Shown: positions 1-7,704 of the stretch, one piece after another
How positions within the stretch are numbered: the first letter of the stretch is position 1
How the letters are laid out: every line of letters starts with the position of its first letter
Source of the DNA: a virus
Virus record (IMG/VR): IMGVR_UViG_3300017734_000098
Coordinates: 1-21,934 of that record
Reading direction: 5' to 3' (one strand)
DNA: 21,934 nucleotides
Notes under the pieces: generated by a model
What the model saw: the letters and a program-made list of their open reading frames with translations, nothing else
What the model was told of the DNA's origin: nothing
Databases searched by the model: none
Position numbers and translations under genes: made by a program

Positions 1-32
1 CCCTTAAACGAAAATCCTGATTCTTCCGCCAT
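1..32 (-). CDS. Start of next phage gene, cut by window edge
   Basis: An ATG at 30-32 on the minus strand opens a frame that runs to the left edge of the window and reads MAEESGFSFK. It starts three bases after the stop codon of the 1557-residue muzzle-like gene, the same tight packing as the other junctions here. Only ten codons are visible, so no function can be given. In related phages the gene after the muzzle usually encodes another tail or virion protein, but that is context only. Confidence 0.5.
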   Translation of the reverse strand, partial: MAEESGFSFK

Positions 33-35
33 ATC

Positions 36-3000
36 TTATTTCTTTGTCAGTTCTGGACCGAGGTTAGATCGATCGTAATGTGTGTTGATTGCATATAGCT
101 CCAGGTCTGATGCGGCGTTGGAGCTAAGCTTAATTTTACAAAAATAGTCACGAATAGCGTCACCATAGGTGGACTGATCGAGAATGGCGTAGAGCAAGTC
201 TCCGTTGGCTACGATGGAACCAGCCAGAAGGGTTTGGTTAATTGTAAGAATTTTGCCTGCAGCCCCTGCAAGGGTAACCTTAACTCCGTTAGCTTGACCG
301 TTTGTCGTGACGTATTTGTCTTGCGTCGCGTTGTAAAGATTACACCCGATCGGTAAGCCTAACCTGCCAACCTTGCTAACAAAGCTGATGACGTTAGAGT
401 TGTTTCCTGTGTTTCCGTCAACTACAGCTGGAATACCGATTTTGTGGGATGTGCTGTTGGCAGACTTATCTCTGGGCATAAGGGCAAAGTAGCTACGCTC
501 ACGCTCCTCCCAGCTGGTGATATCTGTATTCTGGTCACTGGTTGTGACAACCGCATCCCATGTGCCGCTGTTTCCCTCATAAGAAACAGCGTTAAATATC
601 TTAGCTAAGGATGGGTTGGGATTGATTACGGTTTCTACAACCGCAGTCTTCTGATGGCCGTAATAACTCGCTCTAGTTACATCCTCTTTGTGCTCGTGAA
701 ACAAGAACTCCTCACTTCCACCTGGGAGGCTTGTATAAAGGCAGCTAACAAACCTGTTGCCAATGTATTCGAACAGAGTCGGTTCTGCTCCGCTAGTGCT
801 TGAAAATTCATACAGTGAAGTCCACCTTTGTGACGCCACGTTGTATGCGCCCACAAACCCAACAAAGGTTGATATAGAGTTCATGGCCACGAGCACCTCT
901 CCATAGTCTGGGTCATACCCCATGAACACACGAGATTTAGTGGTGAGCTTGTCCCAGGCCTCAATCTTGTCTTGGAAGAAGCTGTCCATCCCTATGTCTG
1001 AGATCGCAGTGATCCCATCACCTGCAAGCTGCAGAACTTTTTTAGAGATTAAGTCCGTAAAGTAGATTCTGCCGTCCTTCATAACGGATAGCTGTGTCTT
1101 GCCTCTTGTCCCGTATCTACCAGCATAGTACGATGGAGATCCAATCACATTGTCTGCTGATGTCAGTACATCTGTTGTAGAAGAGAGCTTGACATTCACT
1201 GCACCAAGGGGCAGCCTAGACGCTTTGCCTGACTGAATGCAGGAAAGGTACCCATCGTTCGAGAAGAGCCTGTCAATGCCTCCGTATGCAGAGTCAAGGT
1301 CGATGTAGTTCGCCTTGCTCAAGTTGAAGTTAGACAGGTTCAGGAACGGCGAGTCAGAAGAGTACTTGTCACTGTAGGTAATGGCATGTCTTCTGTGGTT
1401 CTCAGCTGCGTACTTGTTTGTGAAGTGAGACCTTCCAAACATCTTGGCGTCAGAGGGGAAGAAGTGAGATGCCTCTTCGCTTTCCAAGTACATGTTCTTA
1501 AAGAACATCTGATCAATAGACCAGTATCTAAAGTAGTGATCAACAGCTTGGTTTGTTGAATCGCCTTCTTTTGCGTTCAGCTTTACAGGAACCCTCTTGT
1601 ACCAAACGTCGCCAGATGAAATGACATGCCCCGCTGTTGGAAGATTCGTCCCGTATGTGTGAATGCTTGGCAATTCATTATACGTTCTCTCACTCTTGCT
1701 CTTGGCAGGAGTATACACCTCTACCACAGCATTTCTTGCCCAGTTGAGAATAGGAAACCAGTGCTTTTTTGTTCCGTCACTAGCGTTGGTTGTCTCTTCA
1801 ATCTTTTGGCTGGCATTAAACTTGACTTGCTTTGCGCTTGCCCTATCCCATCCACCCACATTGATGTCTTTAATCAAGAGGAAGTCACCCTTAGCCATGG
1901 GGAAGTCCTTCTTGTCTGTGGTAACTGTGACCCCGTCAGCAGCAAGCTCAGTCACCCCTCCAGGGAAGACTGGGTTGCGTGCGCTAATCGGTGTTTCTTT
2001 TAGCCTGTCAACAGCATCCTCTTCTCTATCAAGAGTCTCCTGCTTTCTTTCGTCCTTGGTCCTAATAAGCTGATCGAGAAATGGAAGGTCTGGATTGTCT
2101 CCAATTTTCTCGACCCCTCTGTCAATAGCGTTACCCAGCTTGGTCAAGAATCCTGGACCCTCCTTGCCCTTCTCCTCTCTTCTTCTTCTGCGCTTATCTC
2201 TTCGCCTCTCCTTTGCCTCTTCTCTTTTGTTCTCAAAGTCCAGCTCAGCCCTGATCAGGTTGATGTCGTCAGTAACCGTATCCTTCCTGAGAATTGTCTT
2301 TCCTACAACAGGAAATTCAAGCTTGTTAGGGAAGAACCTTTGGAACTCTCCTACTGTGTCGTTCTCGTCAAAATGAATGACACGAAGCACGTCTCCGTCA
2401 GTTGGGTTGCAGACATAGTCAGCACCGTTTTCTCCGCAGTAAGAAGACTTGCTTCCTGACCACCCCTTGAGAGAGATGTACAGGTTTTTTGAAGCGTCCT
2501 CTTTCGCGTCAGCAGAGTCGTAATTGCCGTAGCTCCAGTAGTTTGCAAACCCGCCAGACACAGAGTACTGCTTGAAGGTGTCAATATCAGAACCCCCATA
2601 GACGATCTGGTACTTGTCAACCCATGCGGGCAATGTCTGGTTCTGTGAACCAACCTGAGGGAACTTGACCTTGATGTCAACCTTCCCGTTTGCATCATCG
2701 GACTCACCCTTCTGTTTTACGTACACGCTGCCAAGCTCCTTGACAAAGGACGACCTACCCTTCTTGTCATAGAAGATCATGCCAAACGTGTGGTTTGCAC
2801 CCCTCTTAAATGACTTGAAAGAACTCAGGTTGGCGTCAATGATTGCAATGCCCTTGTCGGCAACTTCGTGAGTGTCTGCCGTGGCGCTAATAATGCCCGC
2901 AAATCCTCTTTCATTTCCACTCCCACCTGGCTGTGCTTGAGTGTTTGTTGCTTGAACACCGTCTGGTTGGCCTACATTTACAAACCTTTCAATTACCAGG

Positions 3001-4709
3001 CTGCTATCAACTGCGTCGTGGTAAAGCAGCTCTGCTGTAATTTGATCATTAGCAACTGCAGGAGACTCAAGTTTAAATGTAATTTTAGCGCCCTTAAAAA
3101 AAACCAATTTAGTAGCCCCGTCGTCAGCTCTAACGGCAGTCGAAGTGGCTCTGGATTCAGGATTAGAATAATTTACTACAGGTCGCAGCGCTAGAAGGCT
3201 AGATCTAACACTATTTAGAGCTGTGCTCTTACTGGTGCTTGAAGAAAAAAATACAGACGTTGTAAATCTAACGTCATCCATTCCGTTAAAAAGGGCTGGC
3301 CTAAAGTTAGAGCCAGACTTCCTGCCTAGGTGCCAAGTTTGGCCCTCATCTTCAAAGCTAAATAAATGGTCATCAGCTTCGTCGTCAGCACAAGTAATGT
3401 ATGTGGTGGCTTCACCAGAACTAAACGAAAAGTCTACATTGATAGTGGTGTTCGCTGGAACTGGGTCAGGAAGTCTTGAAAAATCTATTGTGGCCCCCGA
3501 TTGCTTTTGGGTGGTGTTGCTTGCTGTGGCAGTAAACCCGCCGACATTCTCGCCAAACTTTGACGTGGTTACAACGAGGTGGTTGTCATTGTACGGCGCG
3601 TTGTAAACTGCCTCGAACTCTGCAGTTACATCAGGAAGCTCCCTCCCCTCTACGTAGTTTCCGTAGATAAGACGACCGTCCGCAATGCACTGAGTCTTAG
3701 CCAACAAAGGCACGTTGTCAAACAGTTTGTTTGCTTCGATCAGGGCGATGGGCTCCTGATCTCGGTCACCATAGAATCTATAGGTGCTGGCAGACTCGTC
3801 ATAAATAACAGTCTCCGTAGAACCAACAGTTCTTTTTAAGTCTGTATTTCTTTCAAGCCTGTCCGCCAAGTAGACAGCGCCCGTCTCGTTGTCTCTGTAG
3901 TAGACATTGATCTGCTTTACCTCTTGAGTACCCTTGTCTACAGATACTTCGTAGAAGTTTACGTCGTTCTTTCTGTACCCGTCTTCCTCCTGAGTTAGGA
4001 CTGTGACAGGAATTGTGCAGTCAGAGATGTTAGACAGGGCGCTACGCTCACCGTCTTGATACACCCACTGAATAGCAAAAGAGATGTTTTTGGCGTAGAT
4101 AAAGTTGCCGTCGAAGTTCAGGTCTTTGCGCCCAATAACAGAGAAGTCGTGGATGGGCTTAGTCTTTGCGACACTAAGGAACTCCAAGATGTCAGCCTCG
4201 TCGCTGACATCGTTGTAACTCAGGCTAAGAGCTCTGTTTACGTTGATCTTCTTGGGCTCGGTGACATTGTCTGTCATGTAGATCACAGGCACAATCGTAC
4301 CTGCCTGGTTGACATCAGCTCTGATGATGTCCATATCCACAAACTCAGGCTTGGTTCCAAACAGGTGTCTGGTTACCAAAACCTTTTTGTACTCAAGTGT
4401 CGTTGCGTTAAAGTCAATCCTGTAAACGCCGTGATTGATACTAGTTGTATCATACACAGCGAAGTACATCATGTTGTCCTCTTCATCAACGCAGCTTCCC
4501 AGAACCTCATACCCTCCGTCCTGTGCAATCTGGCTACCTGAGGCCGCAGCAATTACTGCGTTGCCCTTGGCGTTCTTGACTACGAATCCGTTGCCATCAG
4601 AATCGGTAGAGATGGTGACGTTTTTGGCGTCACTCATCTCGTTGGGCTTCAGCAGTCTTTCATCGGTGGACTTGTTGAGCGCCTGCGGTGTATTCTTACT
4701 ACTCGGCAT
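36..4709 (-). CDS. Giant tail-hub ('muzzle'-like) virion protein
   Basis: This 1557-residue protein is the largest in the window. Residues 12-50 contain NKSTDERLLKPNEMSDAKN followed by a Ser/Asp/Gly-rich stretch and a KNAKGN turn. I recognise this opening from the large proteins that close the short tail of crAss-like phages ('muzzle'), where it leads into beta-propeller-like repeats. Later parts are beta-rich with repeated aromatic/Gly turns, such as YYAGRYGTRG, RIYFTDL and VFMGYDPDYGEVLVA, which fits blades of a propeller. Residues of about 815-905 are a highly charged insert with five consecutive arginines at 840-844 and a predicted coiled coil. Its ATG shares one base with the stop of the 275-residue ring-protein gene (TAATG), so translation is probably coupled. 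No signal peptide or membrane segment is seen. An alternative is a P22 gp10-like stabilisation protein. A virion tail protein is likely; the precise homology is from memory. Confidence 0.7.
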   Translation of the reverse strand: MPSSKNTPQALNKSTDERLLKPNEMSDAKNVTISTDSDGNGFVVKNAKGNAVIAAASGSQIAQDGGYEVLGSCVDEEDNMMYFAVYDTTSINHGVYRIDFNATTLEYKKVLVTRHLFGTKPEFVDMDIIRADVNQAGTIVPVIYMTDNVTEPKKINVNRALSLSYNDVSDEADILEFLSVAKTKPIHDFSVIGRKDLNFDGNFIYAKNISFAIQWVYQDGERSALSNISDCTIPVTVLTQEEDGYRKNDVNFYEVSVDKGTQEVKQINVYYRDNETGAVYLADRLERNTDLKRTVGSTETVIYDESASTYRFYGDRDQEPIALIEANKLFDNVPLLAKTQCIADGRLIYGNYVEGRELPDVTAEFEAVYNAPYNDNHLVVTTSKFGENVGGFTATASNTTQKQSGATIDFSRLPDPVPANTTINVDFSFSSGEATTYITCADDEADDHLFSFEDEGQTWHLGRKSGSNFRPALFNGMDDVRFTTSVFFSSSTSKSTALNSVRSSLLALRPVVNYSNPESRATSTAVRADDGATKLVFFKGAKITFKLESPAVANDQITAELLYHDAVDSSLVIERFVNVGQPDGVQATNTQAQPGGSGNERGFAGIISATADTHEVADKGIAIIDANLSSFKSFKRGANHTFGMIFYDKKGRSSFVKELGSVYVKQKGESDDANGKVDIKVKFPQVGSQNQTLPAWVDKYQIVYGGSDIDTFKQYSVSGGFANYWSYGNYDSADAKEDASKNLYISLKGWSGSKSSYCGENGADYVCNPTDGDVLRVIHFDENDTVGEFQRFFPNKLEFPVVGKTILRKDTVTDDINLIRAELDFENKREEAKERRRDKRRRRREEKGKEGPGFLTKLGNAIDRGVEKIGDNPDLPFLDQLIRTKDERKQETLDREEDAVDRLKETPISARNPVFPGGVTELAADGVTVTTDKKDFPMAKGDFLLIKDINVGGWDRASAKQVKFNASQKIEETTNASDGTKKHWFPILNWARNAVVEVYTPAKSKSERTYNELPSIHTYGTNLPTAGHVISSGDVWYKRVPVKLNAKEGDSTNQAVDHYFRYWSIDQMFFKNMYLESEEASHFFPSDAKMFGRSHFTNKYAAENHRRHAITYSDKYSSDSPFLNLSNFNLSKANYIDLDSAYGGIDRLFSNDGYLSCIQSGKASRLPLGAVNVKLSSTTDVLTSADNVIGSPSYYAGRYGTRGKTQLSVMKDGRIYFTDLISKKVLQLAGDGITAISDIGMDSFFQDKIEAWDKLTTKSRVFMGYDPDYGEVLVAMNSISTFVGFVGAYNVASQRWTSLYEFSSTSGAEPTLFEYIGNRFVSCLYTSLPGGSEEFLFHEHKEDVTRASYYGHQKTAVVETVINPNPSLAKIFNAVSYEGNSGTWDAVVTTSDQNTDITSWEERERSYFALMPRDKSANSTSHKIGIPAVVDGNTGNNSNVISFVSKVGRLGLPIGCNLYNATQDKYVTTNGQANGVKVTLAGAAGKILTINQTLLAGSIVANGDLLYAILDQSTYGDAIRDYFCKIKLSSNAASDLELYAINTHYDRSNLGPELTKK

Positions 4710-5536
4710 TATCCCTTAGGTGCTTGCTTGTAGTTCTTTCTAATTGTCTTGAGTGCCTCCTCTTTGCTGAACGCCTTCATGCGAGCATTCGCTTTGCGTC
4801 TTTCGTTGTAGTACTCCTGACGTGCACGTGCCTTTTCTGCAATAGGTACAGCTGCTTTGCGCTCAACCACCTTAAAGTACATGTAAGACCTAAGCGCTTC
4901 TTCGAGGTAGATATGCACTGTCGGATCGGTGGATCTAGCTTCGTCTGCGATGTACTCGACAACAACCTCTGAAATGTTGTTGCGAGTTTCCATCTCGATC
5001 CTGTTCTGGTCAAGGTTAACGCGGTACCCCCCTTCGTACTGTCCGCCACCCACTCCATACAGCCTGCCCTCAACGCCTCCGTAGATGTAGTTCCTAAACA
5101 CGTAGTCTTCGAATCCATCACCTACCCTAGCCGTGCTGTTGCTTGCGCCTGAGGTAGATCCCTTGGACTCCACTCTGTCAAACACACCGTCGTTGTCTGA
5201 GTCGATAGGGTTGTTGTTGGAGTCGGTCTTGTATTTCTGCGAGATGTTAATGTTCTTGTTCTCCCCCAACACGTACACAATACCGTCTGTCCCCACGACA
5301 CCAATCTTCACCATGTCCACAAAGTCATCAGGCAACTCCACCGTATCGTTAGTGGTGTCGACACTGAGCTTCAGTGACTTAACTCGATTCATGATGTCGA
5401 ATCCGAACTCACGCACACCGCGCTTGGCGAAGTTCTTGAGAACCGCCTCGTCAATGTCGTTCACGTAATCGTCGTGTCCCGTCGTAAGCAAGAAATCGTT
5501 TACGATCTGAGACACTTTAATGGTGTTTCTTGCCAT
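4709..5536 (-). CDS. Tail ring / head-tail adaptor protein
   Basis: A 275-residue protein. The start MARNTIKVSQIVNDFLLTTG and the segment FAKRGVREFGFDIMNRVKSL (residues 36-55) resemble ring proteins of crAss-like phages that stack below the portal. The C-terminal helix-rich part (about 206-270) ends in RRKANARMKAFSKEEALKTI, which is also typical of that group. Residues 105-120 hold DSDNDGVFD, a calcium-loop pattern of the thrombospondin type-3 kind, in the middle of a Ser/Asn/Gly-rich loop. The middle (about 140-200) is beta-rich with a Gly/Tyr-rich turn. The gene overlaps both neighbours by one base (TAATG at 5536 and 4709), tying it to the other ring protein upstream and the muzzle downstream. 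Role as an adaptor or ring component is inferred from family resemblance and position; which ring it forms is unknown. Confidence 0.65.
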   Translation of the reverse strand: MARNTIKVSQIVNDFLLTTGHDDYVNDIDEAVLKNFAKRGVREFGFDIMNRVKSLKLSVDTTNDTVELPDDFVDMVKIGVVGTDGIVYVLGENKNINISQKYKTDSNNNPIDSDNDGVFDRVESKGSTSGASNSTARVGDGFEDYVFRNYIYGGVEGRLYGVGGGQYEGGYRVNLDQNRIEMETRNNISEVVVEYIADEARSTDPTVHIYLEEALRSYMYFKVVERKAAVPIAEKARARQEYYNERRKANARMKAFSKEEALKTIRKNYKQAPKG

Positions 5537-6273
5537 TACTTAGTAGGTTTTGGAACCTCCTCCTTGACGGAGAAGTTGTATATGTCTGCATCCCTCAAAT
5601 GCAGACCAATCATCTTCGCAATCTCAATAGCCAACTCGGGCTCGTAGTGCTCAGGCATGTCAAAGTGCCGAGCAGTGGTCTGGTTGGTCAGGTCGGTGGC
5701 CAGAGCGGGTAGGTTATCTACAAAGTCTCCTGCTTGGCTCCTGGACCCAGGCTGTCTGTAGTACCTAATGTGAATCTTCTGAATGGTTTCTGGAAAGACC
5801 TCGACGTGGTCTGACATCAAAGCCACAGGCTCGGACTCGGTAGGTACGTTTAGATCGCTACGCAGGATGCGGTCGATTTTATCTTCATCATAAACAACAT
5901 CGATGGGGATTCTAGTTGATCTCCCAAACAAGACAGCTCCGTTTGAATTGAGCGAGATGAGTCTTGCGAAGTTGTGCGTAAGGCTGTTCTTTTTAAATGC
6001 AGAAGCCGTGCCGTCCTTGGTCCACGGCTCAGAGAAGGAGTAGTAAGAAAGATCCTCTTGTAGTCTCTTTGTCCTAGACTTGCTTCCTTTTGCAGAGATG
6101 CCTCGTCTAACAGAGGCACGGGCTTGCTCAAACTCGTTGAACATCTTGTTGAACAAAGTCAACTGAGCTTGGTGTGCAAACTTGTTGAAAGACGCTGGCG
6201 TGACAAAGCCTCTCTGGTCTTTGTTGGCCAGCTCTCTTACTGCCTCGTATACTTTTGTAATGTTGGCATACAT
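5536..6273 (-). CDS. Tail ring / connector structural protein
   Basis: A 245-residue protein beginning MYANITKVYEAVRELANKDQ. The frame is open upstream to 6336, but I place the start at 6273 because the upstream codons run through a terminator hairpin and a TATATTTG promoter box, and the family normally begins near this Met. The N-terminal part (to about residue 75) is helical, with FNKFAHQAQLTLFNKMFNEF, followed by a basic segment SAKGSKSRTKRLQEDL. The middle is beta-rich and includes IHIRYYRQPG near residue 170. The C-terminal part (about 195-235) has MPEHYEPELAIEIAKMIGLH, a pattern common to head-tail connector proteins of podovirus-like environmental phages. It is followed, with a one-base overlap, by the 275-residue ring protein. 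A structural role is likely; the exact position in the tail is not determined. Confidence 0.6.
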   Translation of the reverse strand: MYANITKVYEAVRELANKDQRGFVTPASFNKFAHQAQLTLFNKMFNEFEQARASVRRGISAKGSKSRTKRLQEDLSYYSFSEPWTKDGTASAFKKNSLTHNFARLISLNSNGAVLFGRSTRIPIDVVYDEDKIDRILRSDLNVPTESEPVALMSDHVEVFPETIQKIHIRYYRQPGSRSQAGDFVDNLPALATDLTNQTTARHFDMPEHYEPELAIEIAKMIGLHLRDADIYNFSVKEEVPKPTK

Positions 6274-6277
6274 GAAA

Positions 6278-6285
6278 CAAATATA
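6278..6285 (-). promoter_or_regulatory. TATATTTG promoter box before the 245-residue ring gene
   Basis: The minus strand reads TATATTTG, then four bases (TTTC), then the ATG at 6273. It matches the Bacteroidota -7 consensus TAnnTTTG exactly. It lies directly downstream of the T-tract of a hairpin terminator. I see no convincing TTG/TTTG -33 box at the usual distance. With only four bases between box and ATG, the transcript would have almost no leader. Confidence 0.6.
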
Positions 6286-6313
6286 CAAAAAGAAAGCCAC
6301 CCTCTCGGATGGC
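6286..6313 (-). terminator. Intrinsic terminator after the 273-residue gene
   Basis: On the minus strand GCCATCC pairs with GGGTGGC (one G-T pair) around the loop GAGA, followed by TTTCTTTTTG. A seven-pair stem, a tetraloop and a T-rich tail make a good rho-independent terminator. It lies 23 bases past the stop of the 273-residue gene and touches the next promoter box. Confidence 0.75.
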
Positions 6314-6336
6314 CTTCCCTGTGGAGCGCTCTGCAA

Positions 6337-7158
6337 TTAAAGCTGCCTGTCGATCTCTTCTACAACGGGTACCGCCGCCTCTGTCAAGCAGTAGCGGGTG
6401 AATACGTCAATCGGGTCCATACCCGCTGGCACTGACACAATCATGCGGTTCGTGTCGAACCAACGAATGGCATCTGGGTCCACCTTGATTACGTTGTACT
6501 TCTGTGCTGTACGGATCTTGGCCTTCATCGCAACCGATGGGTTGTCGAATGACTCCATGAATCCTTTTGGATCAGCCTTAGCCTTAATCAAAAGATCGTG
6601 CTTGATCTCAGCTACTGGACGATCTACGTTCATATTGTACGCAGCCGCAATAGAGATGAGATCTTCTAAGTCTCTGTTTCTCAAAGTATTGATTGCGTCA
6701 TTCACTAAGAACTCACTATCAAGACTAACGGTCTTCTCCTTAATTGGATCAATAATTTTAAAACCACCGCCGCCGTTGGAATTGTTCTCTGGGTGTAGAA
6801 GCATGAACTTCATCAAGTTCGGCTTTGACTTTGGCACGAACAGTTTGCCCATGCGGAAAATCACAGGAGTCTTTACTGACGATGGGTTTTGCTCATCCTT
6901 GTAGATGGAGTTTTCTCGCTCACAGTAACGAATCTCTCGAACCATGTCTTGTTCCTCGTCGTAAACTGTGACGCCACTCTGCATTAGCATAAAGGTGGCT
7001 TGTCCTCGCAACGATTCAAACTCACGAGCTTCAATCTTTACGTCTTCACGCTTTAGCTTCTTCTTGGGAGCCAGCGTGACTTTCTTCTCTGTAGCCGTAT
7101 CTACCGCTTTGGCATTAGGCTTACGGCCCCGTCGGGGCTTGGGTGTTGTTTGTTCCAT
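6337..7158 (-). CDS. Conserved phage protein with N-terminal AT-hook motif
   Basis: A 273-residue protein. The first 40 residues are basic and disordered-looking and include PRRGRKP (residues 8-14), which matches the AT-hook core that binds the minor groove of A/T-rich DNA. The rest looks folded: a segment with YDEEQDMVREIRYCERENSI, then KLFVPKSKPNLMKFMLLHPE, a pattern I associate with uncharacterised proteins in the structural region of crAss-like and other Bacteroidota phages. Helical stretches follow (about 150-210). The gene is isolated: a terminator and a TACTTTTG box lie just upstream, and a terminator and a TATATTTG box lie just downstream, so it is probably a single-gene transcript. 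Function is not known. Position between capsid and ring genes suggests a head-completion or DNA-contacting virion protein, but that is inference. Confidence 0.6.
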   Translation of the reverse strand: MEQTTPKPRRGRKPNAKAVDTATEKKVTLAPKKKLKREDVKIEAREFESLRGQATFMLMQSGVTVYDEEQDMVREIRYCERENSIYKDEQNPSSVKTPVIFRMGKLFVPKSKPNLMKFMLLHPENNSNGGGGFKIIDPIKEKTVSLDSEFLVNDAINTLRNRDLEDLISIAAAYNMNVDRPVAEIKHDLLIKAKADPKGFMESFDNPSVAMKAKIRTAQKYNVIKVDPDAIRWFDTNRMIVSVPAGMDPIDVFTRYCLTEAAVPVVEEIDRQL

Positions 7159-7180
7159 TGATATTGAATTAAATGTTTTA

Positions 7181-7188
7181 CAAAAGTA
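7181..7188 (-). promoter_or_regulatory. TACTTTTG promoter box before the 273-residue gene
   Basis: The minus strand reads TACTTTTG, an exact fit to TAnnTTTG, 22 bases before the ATG at 7158. It follows the T-run of the terminator hairpin at 7191-7219 without a gap. No clear -33 element is visible. The leader is A/T-rich with no Shine-Dalgarno sequence. Confidence 0.5.
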
Positions 7189-7190
7189 GT

Positions 7191-7219
7191 AAAAGAGAGG
7201 AGAGCCATTCTCTCCCCTC
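7191..7219 (-). terminator. Intrinsic terminator after the 135-residue gene
   Basis: The minus-strand RNA would fold GAGGGGAGAG against CUCUCCUCUC around the loop AAUGG: ten pairs including one G-U, followed directly by UUUU. It lies 14 bases after the stop codon of the 135-residue gene and directly before a promoter box. Confidence 0.8.
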
Positions 7220-7233
7220 AGTTACCGTGTAGG

Positions 7234-7641
7234 TTACACAGTAGCAAAAACTGGTCCGTTGGCACTTGTGCCAATCAAACCCAAGTCTGTTGCTTCTTGA
7301 AATCCGTCGTCAGTCAACATGACTGAAGCGGCCTCATTTGCTGCATTAAGCGTCAATGTGTTTCTACCTTTTTTAAAAACGATAGAAGCAGCAGGTACAT
7401 CAGCACTGTTAATGTTGAGGCTGTTGATGTCAACAAAGAAAACAAGACCTGTTGGGCCTGTCAAATTCACTGTATATGCAGGTGCAGCTCCCGTAGCTGT
7501 AGCGTTGCCTTGAGCCTTGATAATAACTGTTCTAGAGTCAACCTCAAAACCCTGTGTCTTGGTGGCTTTAGTAGCTTCAATCGTCAAGTTCAAGTCAGCG
7601 CTTGCAGTCTGAGAAAGCAAAGGAAAAAGTTTGTCTGCCAT
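7234..7641 (-). CDS. Beta-rich protein next to the capsid gene
   Basis: A 135-residue protein that I do not recognise. It is rich in Thr, Ala, Val and Asn, with alternating hydrophobic residues such as RTVIIKAQGN, YTVNLTGPTGLVFFVDINSL and RNTLTLNAAN, which fits a small beta-sandwich. No signal peptide or membrane segment is seen. It follows the major capsid gene behind a ten-pair hairpin, and a strong terminator follows it, so it forms its own short transcription unit. Small beta-sandwich proteins beside a capsid gene are often capsid decoration or head-fibre proteins, which is my best guess. The ATG at 7641 sits four bases after a CTTTG element. Confidence 0.5.
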   Translation of the reverse strand: MADKLFPLLSQTASADLNLTIEATKATKTQGFEVDSRTVIIKAQGNATATGAAPAYTVNLTGPTGLVFFVDINSLNINSADVPAASIVFKKGRNTLTLNAANEAASVMLTDDGFQEATDLGLIGTSANGPVFATV

Positions 7642-7645
7642 GATT

Positions 7646-7653
7646 CAAAGATT
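7646..7653 (-). promoter_or_regulatory. Possible promoter box before the 135-residue gene
   Basis: The minus strand reads TAATCTTTG, then AATC, then the ATG at 7641. This differs from TAnnTTTG by one extra base, or by one base if read AATCTTTG. The four-base distance to the start codon is the same as at the boxes at 6278 and 11423. It follows a hairpin. Weaker than the other boxes. Confidence 0.35.
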
Positions 7654-7689
7654 ATGAAGATTAGAGTGAGAGCCCGAAAGCTCTCACTC
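7654..7689 (-). terminator. Hairpin after the major capsid gene
   Basis: The minus strand has GAGTGAGAGC and GCTCTCACTC, a perfect ten-pair stem around TTTCGG, 15 bases after the capsid stop codon. The following bases (TAATCTTC) are only moderately T-rich, so it may be a weak or partial terminator, or a hairpin that protects the 3' end of the abundant capsid mRNA. Confidence 0.65.
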
Positions 7690-7704
7690 GTCACTTCAGG
7701 TTAA

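Noticed and set aside
6274-6336. A longer N-terminus (MQSAPQG...) for the 245-residue ring protein
   Set aside because: It would translate through the terminator hairpin and the promoter box. The start at 6273 directly follows that promoter.
7664-7689. Perfect inverted repeat as an attachment or operator site
   Set aside because: Its place just after the capsid stop codon, and matching hairpins after the next two genes, fit a transcript-end hairpin better. No integrase is visible.
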